Below, in pieces: positions 46,629-55,825 of a stretch of 64,000 nt of DNA. Position 1 is the first letter of the stretch. Every line of letters begins with the position of its first letter. The position numbers and the translations under genes were made by a program. The DNA lies in the NCBI RefSeq assembly GCF_025143825.1, contig NZ_CP083560.1, positions 1,612,001 to 1,676,000 of the forward strand. Direction: 5' to 3'. The notes beneath the pieces were generated by a model. The model had not been told where the DNA came from, did not search any database, and saw only the letters and a program-made list of their open reading frames with translations. Source of the stretch: Sulfitobacter sp. S223 (GTDB lineage: Bacteria > Pseudomonadota > Alphaproteobacteria > Rhodobacterales > Rhodobacteraceae).

Positions 46629-47210
46629 TCAACGCGTCAATCGCAGTTCACCGCCAGATATTTCGATACGGCCCCATTTTTCGAGGTATCCCATACCCAG
46701 AAGCGATCCATCCATCGCGCCGCCGTTCACAGAGGCGTACACGTCCGTGTCGGTGATGTCACCCAAACGCACCGTATTCAAACGCACGGGCGCCGTGCGC
46801 ACGGTTCCGTTGGCGGTGTTGGCTGTGCCGATAAAATTAAGCGTCTCAACCTCCAGACCCGCGCGGCGGGCATCATCGCGGGTCAACACCATGTTAGTCG
46901 CGCCAGTATCCACCACAAAACGGATATTTTCACCGTTGATCGCAAGCGAGAGGTAATAATGCCCGTCAGCTTGCCGCGGGACGGCGATTTGGCCGTTGCC
47001 CAGTTGTAGCATTTGGTTGTTCATGGTCTGCCGCTGTACGTCGTTCCACAGCCCGTAGGCTGCGATCACACCCAGAAACAGAAAGCCCCAGATCATCGCT
47101 TGTTGCAGCATCTTGGCCATGCCATCACGGTTCTGCACAATGAACCACCCGCCAACAGCACAGGCGAGCAACACCAAATAGATCAGGCTGGCAGTATCGT
47201 CCGATGTCAT
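46629..47210 (-). CDS. Membrane-anchored retropepsin-like aspartic protease (TIGR02281 type)
   Basis: A 193-residue protein with two N-terminal membrane helices (YLVLLACAVGGWFIV; AMIWGFLFLGVIAAYGLW) and a C-terminal clan AA aspartic protease domain. The active site is FVVDTGATNMVLT (D-T-G-A), followed by GTVRTAPVRLNTVRLGDI and SLLGMGYLEKWGRIEI, the matching second loop region. It would dimerise like retropepsins in the periplasm. The ATG at 47210 has AGGAG 7 bases upstream; an upstream TTG is unlikely. It lies after MarC on the same strand. Confidence 0.9.
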   Translation of the reverse strand: MTSDDTASLIYLVLLACAVGGWFIVQNRDGMAKMLQQAMIWGFLFLGVIAAYGLWNDVQRQTMNNQMLQLGNGQIAVPRQADGHYYLSLAINGENIRFVVDTGATNMVLTRDDARRAGLEVETLNFIGTANTANGTVRTAPVRLNTVRLGDITDTDVYASVNGGAMDGSLLGMGYLEKWGRIEISGGELRLTR

Positions 47211-47255
47211 AAGAAGGCTCCTATCGCTTACGCTCAATATAGGGGCAGCGCGCGG

Positions 47256-47894
47256 TTATCCAAGCGCGGTGACAAATCCGTATTCGGCAAGACCATCAAG
47301 AACAAACTGAACCGACAGCGCAGCAAGCAGCATGCCCAGTACGCGTGTGATGACATTGATGACGACCTTGCCCATGGCTTTCTCCAGCCTGCTGGACAGA
47401 CGCAACATCACATACATGATCATCAGGATGACGGTGGTGATACCAAGGATGGTAACCAACCCTTCACCACCTGGCTTTTCGCCCACCAGCAGGATCACAG
47501 AGGCGATGGCGCCGGGGCCTGCCACAAGCGGGATTGCGATGGGAAAGACGGACGGATCGTGATGCTCTGTCTCGTCGGCTTCCGAGCTGTCTTCGCGCCG
47601 TTTCGTGCGCCGTTCAAACAGCATGTCCATAGCGGTGAGAAACAGCAAAATCCCACCGGCAACACGGAAGGCGGCCATGGAGATACCGATGAAATCCAGA
47701 ACGGCCTTCCCGAAAAATGCAAAAAGCGCCAGCACCAAGCCAGCCACCAGCACCGCCCGCAGCGCGATGTTGGAGCGCTGTTTGGGCGTCATGTTCGGAG
47801 TCAGCGCAAGAAAGATAGGCGCAATAGCAACAGGATCGATTACCACCAACAATGTCACAAACGCGGTGATCATATAGGCGGTATCGATCATCAT
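47256..47894 (-). CDS. MarC family membrane protein
   Basis: A 212-residue protein with six hydrophobic helices. MarC landmarks are TLLVVIDPVAIAPIFLAL, FRVAGGILLFLTAMDMLF and FPIAIPLVAGPGAIASVIL. The family lies in the inner membrane and has no proven substrate; the historical link to multiple antibiotic resistance is not supported by later work. It overlaps the ABC-F gene by four bases, so it shares that transcript. Confidence 0.9.
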   Translation of the reverse strand: MMIDTAYMITAFVTLLVVIDPVAIAPIFLALTPNMTPKQRSNIALRAVLVAGLVLALFAFFGKAVLDFIGISMAAFRVAGGILLFLTAMDMLFERRTKRREDSSEADETEHHDPSVFPIAIPLVAGPGAIASVILLVGEKPGGEGLVTILGITTVILMIMYVMLRLSSRLEKAMGKVVINVITRVLGMLLAALSVQFVLDGLAEYGFVTALG

Positions 47895-49750
47895 GCTTCG
47901 GCTTTCTCCAGCTTTTCAAGGGCACCCATCCAGATGCTTTCGGCGCGTTCCAGCGCTTGCATCACTTCGGCGTACTTCTTGTTCCAGACTTCAAGTTCGC
48001 CGACTTTGTCCTTTTCGTAAAGGGCCGGATCGGCAAGTTTCTTGGCCAGCTTGTCGCGCATCTCGTTGATCTTGGCGACGCGTGCTTCGGATGTGCGCAC
48101 TTCGCCGCGCAGGGCCAACACGTCTTCGCGGCTGGCGCGCTTGGGCTTAGGGGCTTCCTTGGGGGCCATGTTTTTGCGGATCGGCTTTTCCACCGTCAGC
48201 AGCATTTTACGGTAGGCTTCCAGATCGTCTTCGTAAGGTTTTACGGTGCCGTCCGACACAAGCCACAGTCGGTCCGCCACCATCGACAACAGGTGCATGT
48301 CGTGGCTGACAAGAATCACAGCGCCCGAATAGCGCGTAAGCGCCTCAACCAGCGCTTCGCGGCTTTCGATATCAAGGTGGTTGGTCGGCTCATCGAGGAT
48401 CAGCAGGTGCGGGGCGTCCAGTGTGGCCAGCAGCAACGATAGACGCGCCTTCTGCCCACCTGACAGGCGGCCCACAGCGGTATCCGCCTGATCCGGTCCA
48501 AGGCCAAAGCCGGCCAGTTGCGCGCGCAGTTTGGATTGCAGCACGCCGGGGCGCGCTGTGATCATGTGTTGCAGCGGCGTTTCGTCGATGATCAACTCAT
48601 CCACCTGATGCTGCGCGAAAAAGCCGATGCGCAGCTTGTTGGAATTTACCGCTTTGCCTTCGAACAACACCAGACGGTTCGACAGCAGCTTGGACAGGGT
48701 CGATTTACCCTGACCGTTTTTGCCCAGCAGGGCGATGCGGTCGTCTTGGTCGATGCGCAGGTTCAGGCGCGACAAGACGGGCTGACCTTCGGTATAACCG
48801 GTCGAGCCGCCTTCGATGCTGATAATCGGCGGTGACAGCTCATCAGGTTGCGGGAAGGTGAATACCTTGCGGGCGGCCTCTTCTGGCGGAGTGATTGTCA
48901 CCATCTTTTCAATGGCTTTCATCCGCGACTGCGCCTGCTTGGCTTTCGAAGCTTTGGCTTTGAAACGGTCAACAAAGGCTTGCATGTGTGCCTTGTGGGC
49001 CTGTTGTTTTTTGGCCTGCGCGGTCAGCTGCGCCCGTTTCTCTGCGCGCATCTTGGCGAACTGGTCGTAGTTGCCTTGATAATACGTGAGCTTTTTGTCC
49101 TCAAGGTGCAGGATGCCACCCACAGCGCGGTTCAGCAGGCCACGATCGTGGCTGATGATGATGACCGTGTGGGGGTATTTGGACAGATAATTCTCAAGCC
49201 AGAGAGCGCCCTCAAGATCAAGGTAGTTCGTCGGCTCGTCGAGCAGCAGCAGGTCGGGCTGGGCGAACAGAACGCCGGCAAGGGCCACGCGCATGCGCCA
49301 ACCACCTGAATATGCGGAACAGGGCTGTTGCTGGTCATCGTCGTCAAAACCCAGACCTTTGAGGATGCTCGCGGCACGGCCTTCGGCAGACCATGCGTCG
49401 ATATCGGCCAGACGAGCCTGAATGTCGGCGATGCGGCCGGGGTCTTTTGCGCTTTCTGCCTCGGTCATCAGGCTGGCGCGTTCGACATCGGCGGCCAGCA
49501 CCGTGTCAATCAGCGAGACATCAGAGGAGGGGACCTCTTGGGCCACGCCGCCGATCTTGGCGCGGCTGGGCAGGCTGATCTCGCCCGCGTCAAGACCTAG
49601 CTCTCCGCGGATGATGCGGAACAGCGTTGTTTTACCCGCACCATTGCGGCCCACGAGACCCACTTTATGGCCCTCTGGGATGACGGCGCTGGCCTCTTCA
49701 AAGAGGGGGCGACCTTCGACGGAATAATTGATCTCTGATATACGTAGCAT
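47891..49750 (-). CDS. ABC-F family ATPase (Uup/YheS-like)
   Basis: A 619-residue soluble protein with two ABC ATPase domains and no membrane part. Walker A loops are GRNGAGKTTLF and GKNGQGKSTLSKL; signatures are SGGWRMRVALAG and LSGGQKARLSLLLA; Walker B regions LLLDEPTNYLDLEG and LILDEPTNHLDIES. The linker between the domains is Lys-rich and helical, and the C-terminus has a coiled coil (about 535-615). ABC-F proteins act on ribosomes or, in the Uup branch, DNA. It starts the operon with MarC and is divergent from ndk. Confidence 0.93.
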   Translation of the reverse strand: MLRISEINYSVEGRPLFEEASAVIPEGHKVGLVGRNGAGKTTLFRIIRGELGLDAGEISLPSRAKIGGVAQEVPSSDVSLIDTVLAADVERASLMTEAESAKDPGRIADIQARLADIDAWSAEGRAASILKGLGFDDDDQQQPCSAYSGGWRMRVALAGVLFAQPDLLLLDEPTNYLDLEGALWLENYLSKYPHTVIIISHDRGLLNRAVGGILHLEDKKLTYYQGNYDQFAKMRAEKRAQLTAQAKKQQAHKAHMQAFVDRFKAKASKAKQAQSRMKAIEKMVTITPPEEAARKVFTFPQPDELSPPIISIEGGSTGYTEGQPVLSRLNLRIDQDDRIALLGKNGQGKSTLSKLLSNRLVLFEGKAVNSNKLRIGFFAQHQVDELIIDETPLQHMITARPGVLQSKLRAQLAGFGLGPDQADTAVGRLSGGQKARLSLLLATLDAPHLLILDEPTNHLDIESREALVEALTRYSGAVILVSHDMHLLSMVADRLWLVSDGTVKPYEDDLEAYRKMLLTVEKPIRKNMAPKEAPKPKRASREDVLALRGEVRTSEARVAKINEMRDKLAKKLADPALYEKDKVGELEVWNKKYAEVMQALERAESIWMGALEKLEKAEA

Positions 49751-49854
49751 GCGCGCGGTGTGACCGATGTAGGGCGCGGCGTCAATCGCCGCTTTTCATG
49801 TGGCAGGGGCCATGCTAGGGAGCGGCAAATTCAACACCCTATAGGAGACGACCC

Positions 49855-50277
49855 ATGGCTCTTGAGCGCACATTCTCGATCATCAAACCAGACGCAACAC
49901 GCCGCAACCTGACAGGCGCGATTGCCAAGAAATTCGAAGACGCAGGTCTGCGCATCGTCGCATCCAAGCGTATTCACCTGACAAAAGCACAAGCTGGCGA
50001 GTTCTACAAAGTACACGCAGAGCGTCCTTTCTATGACGAACTGTGCGAATTCATGGCCTCCGCGCCAATCGTTTGCCAGGTTCTGGAAGGCGAAAACGCC
50101 ATCGCGAAAAACCGCGAAGTTATGGGCGCAACAAACCCGGCAGATGCCGAAGCAGGCACCATCCGCGCCGAGTTCGCAGAATCTGTTGGCGAAAACTCTG
50201 TTCACGGTTCCGACGCGCCAGAAACAGCCGAGATCGAAATCGCGTATTTCTTCTCCGGTCTGGAACTGGTGGGCTAG
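49855..50277 (+). CDS. ndk: Nucleoside diphosphate kinase
   Basis: A 140-residue enzyme exchanging phosphate among NTPs and NDPs. It shows [20 protein letters not shown], the [19 protein letters not shown] loop and the catalytic His in [20 protein letters not shown] (about residue 117). Length is standard. TAGGAG precedes the start. It is alone between the divergent ABC-F gene and its own strong terminator. Confidence 0.97.
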   Translation: MALERTFSIIKPDATRRNLTGAIAKKFEDAGLRIVASKRIHLTKAQAGEFYKVHAERPFYDELCEFMASAPIVCQVLEGENAIAKNREVMGATNPADAEAGTIRAEFAESVGENSVHGSDAPETAEIEIAYFFSGLELVG

Positions 50278-50299
50278 GCCCAACTGCTTTGAGATTGAC

Positions 50300-50331
50300 A
50301 AAGGGGTCGCCTTCGGGCGGCCCCTTTTTTG
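50300..50331 (+). terminator. Intrinsic terminator after ndk
   Basis: A stem AAAGGGG(TCG) with (CGG)CCCCTTT around a CCTTCGGG loop is followed by a T-run (50325-50331). It is 22 bases past the ndk stop. It also sits just beyond the end of the convergent DUF1501 gene. Confidence 0.9.
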
Positions 50332-50345
50332 TTTGTACTGGCTTC

Positions 50346-51581
50346 TTAGCGTAGCAGGCCGGGATTATCGCCCAGATCAAGACCGGGGAAAATGGTTGTC
50401 TCCAGTGTTGAGGCGGGTAGGCCGAATTGACTGTGCAGCAACCATCCCAGATAGGCACGCACATCGCGTGTCGGCATCAGATCGCGGCGTGCGTACAGCT
50501 GGGCCTCGTCCAGACCGGGCCAATCACCCATGACCTTGCCGCCGCGCAACGCGCCGCCGGCCATTACCATCAGCCCGCCAGTTCCATGATCCGATCCGCC
50601 TGTGCCGTTGATCCTTGCGGTTCGGCCAAATTCGGTCACGGCCACGACTGTGGTCTTGTTCCAGACCGGACCAGCCATCGTGCTTTGCAGCGTCAGAATC
50701 GCTTCGGACAGGCGGCTCAGCGCATTTGGTAAAGTCCGTGACTGTTTAGAGTGGGTATCCCAGCCGTTGATGGAAAAGCTGGCGATGCGTGTATCTTCGC
50801 GCAGCCGCTTTCCAATGAACTCCGCTATGCTTTTCTCGGTCGAGGTTTTTTTGCCCTTCTTAGGCGTGTTATCGGCCATCGCCATCATATCGTCCGGTGT
50901 ACCCAACGTCGCGACACGGTCGCCGTCACCGTCCGAAATTTCCAGTGCTTGCGTCAGCGCGGCGCTAAATTGCGGGTCATCGGCCATGATCAGTCGCGCC
51001 AGTTCGATGGCCTGCGGACTTAGGGCCAGATCCGCTTCGGGTGACCAACGCTGGATCTTGGCAGGACCGTCCAGCACCAACAACGGGTCCTGCCCGACGG
51101 CATAGGCCGTCTCGGCAGAGCTGCCCGGCAAGTGCTGGAGCACCCGGTTGAGCCAGCCGTCGCGGGCTGTGCCGTGATCAAGATCATTCAATCCAGCCTC
51201 CAGAAGGTCCTGACCGTCGAAATGGCTGCGCTTGTCACGGTACGGGGTCGAGACAGCATTCGCAAAACCAAGCTGGCCGTTCTGCCAAAGCGGCATAAGC
51301 GGGCGCAGGGCAGGGTGAAGGGCAAAGTAGCCGTCCAGATCAACAGCACCTTCCGGATCGCTCAACCCGACATCTCCGCGCAGGGCGGCATAGGCGGGAT
51401 CACCGTAGGGGCGCACAACGTCCAGCCCGTCCATGCCGCCGCGCAGCAAGATAACGACAAGTCTGTTATCTCCGGGGGCAGCAGCAAGGCTGACAGGCGT
51501 CATCAGCGGACTGGCGGCCAAAGAGCAGCCAATCAGCGCTGAGCGGGTAAGAAACGTGCGTCGGTTAAGGCTATGCGTCAT
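50346..51581 (-). CDS. DUF1501 family protein with Tat signal
   Basis: A 411-residue exported protein. It starts THSLNRRTFLTRSALIGCSL, a twin-arginine signal. The mature part shows VVILLRGGMDGLDVVRPYGD, LQFANAV-like GQLGFANAVSTPYRDKRSHFD (in parts), WDTHSKQ and TEFGRTARINGTGGSDHGTGG near the C-terminus: the DUF1501 domain, related to alkaline-phosphatase-fold sulfatase-like proteins. Family function is unknown. It lies 4 bases after a DUF1800 gene, the standard partner, so they are cotranscribed and probably act together in the envelope. Confidence 0.92.
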   Translation of the reverse strand: MTHSLNRRTFLTRSALIGCSLAASPLMTPVSLAAAPGDNRLVVILLRGGMDGLDVVRPYGDPAYAALRGDVGLSDPEGAVDLDGYFALHPALRPLMPLWQNGQLGFANAVSTPYRDKRSHFDGQDLLEAGLNDLDHGTARDGWLNRVLQHLPGSSAETAYAVGQDPLLVLDGPAKIQRWSPEADLALSPQAIELARLIMADDPQFSAALTQALEISDGDGDRVATLGTPDDMMAMADNTPKKGKKTSTEKSIAEFIGKRLREDTRIASFSINGWDTHSKQSRTLPNALSRLSEAILTLQSTMAGPVWNKTTVVAVTEFGRTARINGTGGSDHGTGGLMVMAGGALRGGKVMGDWPGLDEAQLYARRDLMPTRDVRAYLGWLLHSQFGLPASTLETTIFPGLDLGDNPGLLR

Positions 51582-51585
51582 CGTG

Positions 51586-52971
51586 TCATGTCCTTTGAAA
51601 GGCAGGAGAAGCCAGCACAAGGCCAACGCCGTCCCACCGGCTTTCGGCGGCATTTGCTGCGAAAACGACAGCCGGTGTCGAGAATTCACCAAGTGCGGTG
51701 TGCACAAAGTCACGAGGATCAGGCAGGTCCGGCATCAATGACTGGGGGACAGTGATTGCCCATTGCAGGCGGGCCGCGACCCCTTGAGGGGCAATCCATG
51801 CGGTATCCTCCTCAGGCAGGCCATCGGGGCCAATCGGCTTTTCCCAAAAATGGCCCATTTGCGCCATCGGCCTGATCAAATTTTTGCGGACCGTCTTCTC
51901 TTCTAGCGCTGAAATGCTTTCGGATGGCACTGCAAGTGCGCGCAAAGCCGACCCTACGAAATGCAACGGCGGCTTCACATTTGTGCGCGGGGCATCCCAT
52001 GCGGCAGGATGCTCCAGTAGCGCGGTTGATACAGCGCCCAGATCACCGCCCGTGTCCATATAGCGCGCCGCCAAAGCATCAACCAACGCGGTGTCTGGCG
52101 TATCACCGACAAAATGCACAGCCATCTTCCACGCCAGATGTCGCGCTGTCGCTGGATGGCGGGCCAAATCCCGCAACACAGCCTGCACATCCCTGATATG
52201 GGCCTGACCGCCGCCATAGGTTTTGTTCAGGACAGTTTCACTGCCCGGCTCGGCGAAGTCTTTGCGGAATTTGAGATCCAAGGTTTTGCTACTCGTCACG
52301 CCTGTCAGCAGTTCCGCCAGTTCGCGTACGTCGTTTTGGGTGTAGGGGCCGTTCACCCCCAGCGTATGCAGTTCCAACACTTCACGAGCGAGGTTTTCGT
52401 TCAGGCCGTTGGCCTTGCCTCCCTTCAGGGCGCGAGGTGAATTCGGGCCAATCGACTTTTGCTGGTCCAGATAGTGGATCATCAGGGGGTGCAGCACCGT
52501 GGCCAGAAGCATATCTTCAAAAAGCCCGTTGATCCGCGGCCGGATCGCTGTTTCGAGATAGGGAGAGGGCGCACGCCGCATGATCCCTGCTTTGCCTTTG
52601 GTCGTGAAATGATCGGCCCAAAAATGGCTTAGACGTTCACGCAGCGGGGTGTCTGTCCAGACCCAGCGGTTCAGGTGCTGGCCCAGCCAGGCCGCCTGCG
52701 CGATCCTTGCATCCTTGTTCAACAATCGCCGCTCCTTGATCGAAGCAAGCGCCTCTGGCGAGCCACGGTTTGTACGGCGCAGTTTGAGCAGGCGCTGGCT
52801 TTCGGCGATACGGGTTTGAAATACTTCAAATGTCTCAATGGGAAACTGTTGCGCGATAGCGTCCGGTCTTTGAAGGCCAGCCAGCATTTCCTCTGGCGAA
52901 GCAGGGGGGGCGTGTACGGGCGACAAGCCGCAACCAAATCGGATATCTGCCAGTTGTGAGGCAAAGCGCAT
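51586..52971 (-). CDS. DUF1800 family protein
   Basis: A 461-residue protein of the DUF1800 family, the regular partner of DUF1501. Landmarks are RFGCGLSPVHAPPASPEEML at the N-terminus, RLSHFWADHFTTKGKAG, NENLAREVLELHTLGVNGPYTQNDVRELAELLTG (in parts) and WKMAVHFVGDTPDTALVDAL. No signal peptide is obvious here. The role is unknown; the pair occurs in many marine bacteria. It is the upstream member of the two-gene unit. Confidence 0.92.
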   Translation of the reverse strand: MRFASQLADIRFGCGLSPVHAPPASPEEMLAGLQRPDAIAQQFPIETFEVFQTRIAESQRLLKLRRTNRGSPEALASIKERRLLNKDARIAQAAWLGQHLNRWVWTDTPLRERLSHFWADHFTTKGKAGIMRRAPSPYLETAIRPRINGLFEDMLLATVLHPLMIHYLDQQKSIGPNSPRALKGGKANGLNENLAREVLELHTLGVNGPYTQNDVRELAELLTGVTSSKTLDLKFRKDFAEPGSETVLNKTYGGGQAHIRDVQAVLRDLARHPATARHLAWKMAVHFVGDTPDTALVDALAARYMDTGGDLGAVSTALLEHPAAWDAPRTNVKPPLHFVGSALRALAVPSESISALEEKTVRKNLIRPMAQMGHFWEKPIGPDGLPEEDTAWIAPQGVAARLQWAITVPQSLMPDLPDPRDFVHTALGEFSTPAVVFAANAAESRWDGVGLVLASPAFQRT

Positions 52972-53086
52972 GGAGTGATCCTCATGTGTTCAGTTAAAAA
53001 TATAGCACTGCGGGATCGCAATAACATCGGGTAGTTTGGTTTCTTTTCGGGAAATCAGCGAATTGCTGCCGCAGCAGGTTTGGCGG

Positions 53087-54424
53087 TCAGGCGCCAATAT
53101 CTTCCGGAACTGTCAGCTTGGCCATAAAGCCACGCGCAGCCCCATCGCAAGGAGAGCTGATATCAACTCGGCAGCCCGACTGGTTGCAAAGCTCCTGAAC
53201 GATAGAAAGACCCAGCCCGAAGCCTTCGGAGCCGGGCGTTTTGCGAATGTAGCGTTCGCTGATCGCAGCCAGATCGCTCGCGGTCAGTGGTTCGCAATCA
53301 TTCGAGATGATGATCTGCCCGGGCGTGCCCGCGTCCACAACCACCGGAAGCGTGCCAGAGCCGTATTTGAGCGCGTTATCGAAAAGGTTGCTCAGGATAA
53401 TGCCCATGGCATCGGGATCAACGCGACTTTGCCACGGGGAAGTTGGCGGTATGATCTCAAGCTTGGAATTGTCAGGTTCGCGGGCGCGGAGTTCTTTCAG
53501 CATCAGGCGGATCACAGGGGTGATATCGGCGCGAACGGTATTGATCCCCAGCCCTGACTGGGCGCGCGACATTTGCAGCAGTCTTTCAATCAGGCGGATA
53601 AGGCGTTTGAGGCCCAGTTCGATCTCGACGGCGCTGCCTGTCAGGGCCTGATCTTGCAACCGCGCCTTAAGGCGCTGGACATGAGCAAGACTGATCGCGA
53701 CCGGGGTGCGCAATTCATGCGCCGCATTGGTGGCAAAAGCACGCTCGGCGCTGAGGGCGGCATCCAGCCGCATCATCAGCGTATCCAGGGTATCTATTGC
53801 GGGCTCGATCTCGGTAAACGCATTCTGGCGATCGATGGGCGTGAGGTTGTGTTCGTCTTTTTGCGCGATATTGGCGCTAAGGCGGGCGATCACGCCGGCC
53901 GATTTACGGGCAGCGCGGTAGGCGGCAACGGCAAAAAACATACCCAACACGAGAAACCCGACGATTGTACCTATGATCACATCACGGATCGCCTCATTGC
54001 GTTCAACCATGGGGGTGGCAACTATCACGGTGGAGGAGTCGCTTCTGACCACCGCATAACGGTGGCTGTTGGCGGTGATTAAACCCTCGGTGACGTTACC
54101 CAGTTGCAGGGCCGGTGTTGCGCCGTCAGATTTGGCAAGGGTCTGGCCTGCCAAATCCATGAACCAGTACTGTGTCTGCTCTTCCGCATCGAGCAGTTGC
54201 GTCTCGAACGCCATCAAGGTGTCCAAGTCTGCATTTGCGGGCGAACGTTCAAATATTTCCAGCAGCAATTGCGCCTTGCCGATCAGGTTGATGTCTTGCA
54301 GTTCGTCGTATTCTTCTTCGACGAGGTTGTGCACGATCACCACACCGATCCCCATGGCAATCACACCCGGAAGGACCAAAGATTTCAGCAATGTGCGAAA
54401 CAGGCTGGTCGGTTTATGCGTCAT
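53087..54424 (-). CDS. Sensor histidine kinase of the eptA operon (PmrB-like)
   Basis: A 445-residue membrane kinase. Helix 1 spans about residues 15-34 and helix 2 about 149-169, enclosing a ~115-residue periplasmic sensor. Just after helix 1 the sensor has the acidic run VEEEYDELQD (35-44), including E-x-x-E patterns like those binding iron in PmrB. The HAMP-like linker leads to the H-box AHELRTPVA (His236), then NLFDNALKYGSG (N box) and GFGLGLSIV (G box). It overlaps the regulator gene by ATGA and closes a six-gene lipid-modification operon, so it probably controls eptA. The signal is unproven. Confidence 0.9.
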   Translation of the reverse strand: MTHKPTSLFRTLLKSLVLPGVIAMGIGVVIVHNLVEEEYDELQDINLIGKAQLLLEIFERSPANADLDTLMAFETQLLDAEEQTQYWFMDLAGQTLAKSDGATPALQLGNVTEGLITANSHRYAVVRSDSSTVIVATPMVERNEAIRDVIIGTIVGFLVLGMFFAVAAYRAARKSAGVIARLSANIAQKDEHNLTPIDRQNAFTEIEPAIDTLDTLMMRLDAALSAERAFATNAAHELRTPVAISLAHVQRLKARLQDQALTGSAVEIELGLKRLIRLIERLLQMSRAQSGLGINTVRADITPVIRLMLKELRAREPDNSKLEIIPPTSPWQSRVDPDAMGIILSNLFDNALKYGSGTLPVVVDAGTPGQIIISNDCEPLTASDLAAISERYIRKTPGSEGFGLGLSIVQELCNQSGCRVDISSPCDGAARGFMAKLTVPEDIGA

Positions 54425-55077
54425 GGATCCAGTTTGTAGCCCATGCCGCGGTGCGTGACGATCAGATCCTTGCCCAGTTTCGCGCGCAATCGACTGATGT
54501 GGGCCTCAAGGGCGTTGCTTTCGACCTCTTCGCCATACGCATAAATCGCAGCCTCGAGGCTTTCTTTTGGCACGATTTTAGATTTCCGGCGCAATAGAGC
54601 CTCAAGGATACACCATTCTTTGGCGGTAAGGCGCAGGGGCTGGCCCGCGCGGTGTACGCTTTGGTCAGTAAGGCTGATGCTGAGGTCGCGCAGCTGTACT
54701 GTTTGGGATATCTGATCGACGCTGCGTCGGCAGACGGTGTGGATGCGTGCTTTTACCTCGTCCAGATCAAAGGGCTTGATGACATAGTCATCGGCACCGC
54801 GGTTCAGCCCGTCAATCCGGTCCGATATTTTGTCGCGCGCGGTGAGGATGATCACCGGAGTGCGCAGGTGGCGGTCCCGCAGCGCGCTGAGAAAGGTCAG
54901 GCCATCCCCATCTGGCAATTGCAGATCCAGCAGAACTACATCGTATTCAAGCGCGCGCAGGGCGCTGTCTGCTTCATCTAATGTCGTGAACCATTCAACG
55001 ATGTGATGGTCGGCCTCCAGATGCTCGGCCAGCGGACGTGCCAATGCGGCTTCGTCCTCAATCAGCAGAATGCGCAT
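54421..55077 (-). CDS. OmpR-family response regulator of the eptA operon (PmrA/QseB-like)
   Basis: A 218-residue regulator. The receiver has LLIEDEA at the start, the phospho-acceptor Asp51 in VVLLDLQLPDGDG, LTARD and VIKPFD. The winged-helix DNA-binding domain shows LRLTAKEWCILEALL and EVESNALEAHISRLRAKLG with THRGMGYKL, close to the PmrA/QseB branch. Its start overlaps the end of pssA by 20 bases and its end overlaps the kinase gene. The direct repeat before eptA has the 11-base spacing that OmpR-type dimers bind. Confidence 0.93.
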   Translation of the reverse strand: MRILLIEDEAALARPLAEHLEADHHIVEWFTTLDEADSALRALEYDVVLLDLQLPDGDGLTFLSALRDRHLRTPVIILTARDKISDRIDGLNRGADDYVIKPFDLDEVKARIHTVCRRSVDQISQTVQLRDLSISLTDQSVHRAGQPLRLTAKEWCILEALLRRKSKIVPKESLEAAIYAYGEEVESNALEAHISRLRAKLGKDLIVTHRGMGYKLDP

Positions 55078-55825
55078 GGCTCTCCAGCTCGGCCTTGGCC
55101 GACTTTTGCTGCGTGCGGTAGGACAGGGGAAGTGAAGCCAGATAGATCACGTTGACGGCGATCAGGGTGGACCACGGATAGACCATCAGGCAAACCACCA
55201 GAACAACAGCCGTGACAATGGCAAAGGGCAGGTGGGAGCGTTTGATGCTGGCGTGTTTGATCGAAACTGTCGGGATCGTGCTAACCGCCAAAAGCCCCAC
55301 ACCGATGATATAGATTGCGCGCAGCACCGGAAAATCGGTGTTCTCGAAGCCGTTGAGATGCATAAAGATCGGCATGAGCGCCAGACAGGCCAGCGCGGGG
55401 GCCGGGACGCCGACAAAGTAGTCATCTTTCTTCAACGCCACAGTATCGCCGCGCATGGACAGGTTGAACCGCGCCAGCCGCAATGCACAGCACACAGCCA
55501 GCACCAGTGTCGCAAGCCAGCCAAGGCTGGCGAAATCAGTGTTTATATAGAGCGTATTATAAAGCAGCATGCCCGGCACGATGCCAAAGTTGAAGAAATC
55601 GGCAAGCGTGTCGAGCTCTGCGCCGAAGGGGCTGGCACTGTCCAGAAAACGCGCCAGTTTGCCATCGGCAGCATCAAGAAACACGGCCAGCAGAACAAAG
55701 TACAATGCCATCTCGATGCGCCCGTCCAGGCTCATCCTGACAGAGGTCATGCCTGCACAGATAGCAAAGACAGTGACCACGCTGGGGACGATATGGCGCA
55801 GCTTGATGCGGGATGATGTGTTCAT
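55058..55825 (-). CDS. pssA: Phosphatidylserine synthase (CDP-diacylglycerol-serine O-phosphatidyltransferase)
   Basis: A 255-residue inner-membrane enzyme making phosphatidylserine from CDP-diacylglycerol and serine. The CDP-alcohol phosphatidyltransferase motif DG-x2-AR-x8-G-x3-D-x3-D is complete in the segment [12 protein letters not shown]...[10 protein letters not shown] at about residues 50-75. Several helices follow ([31 protein letters not shown]). It overlaps psd upstream by four bases and the response regulator downstream. Together with Psd it provides phosphatidylethanolamine, the phosphoethanolamine donor for EptA. Confidence 0.94.
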   Translation of the reverse strand: MNTSSRIKLRHIVPSVVTVFAICAGMTSVRMSLDGRIEMALYFVLLAVFLDAADGKLARFLDSASPFGAELDTLADFFNFGIVPGMLLYNTLYINTDFASLGWLATLVLAVCCALRLARFNLSMRGDTVALKKDDYFVGVPAPALACLALMPIFMHLNGFENTDFPVLRAIYIIGVGLLAVSTIPTVSIKHASIKRSHLPFAIVTAVVLVVCLMVYPWSTLIAVNVIYLASLPLSYRTQQKSAKAELESHAHSAD

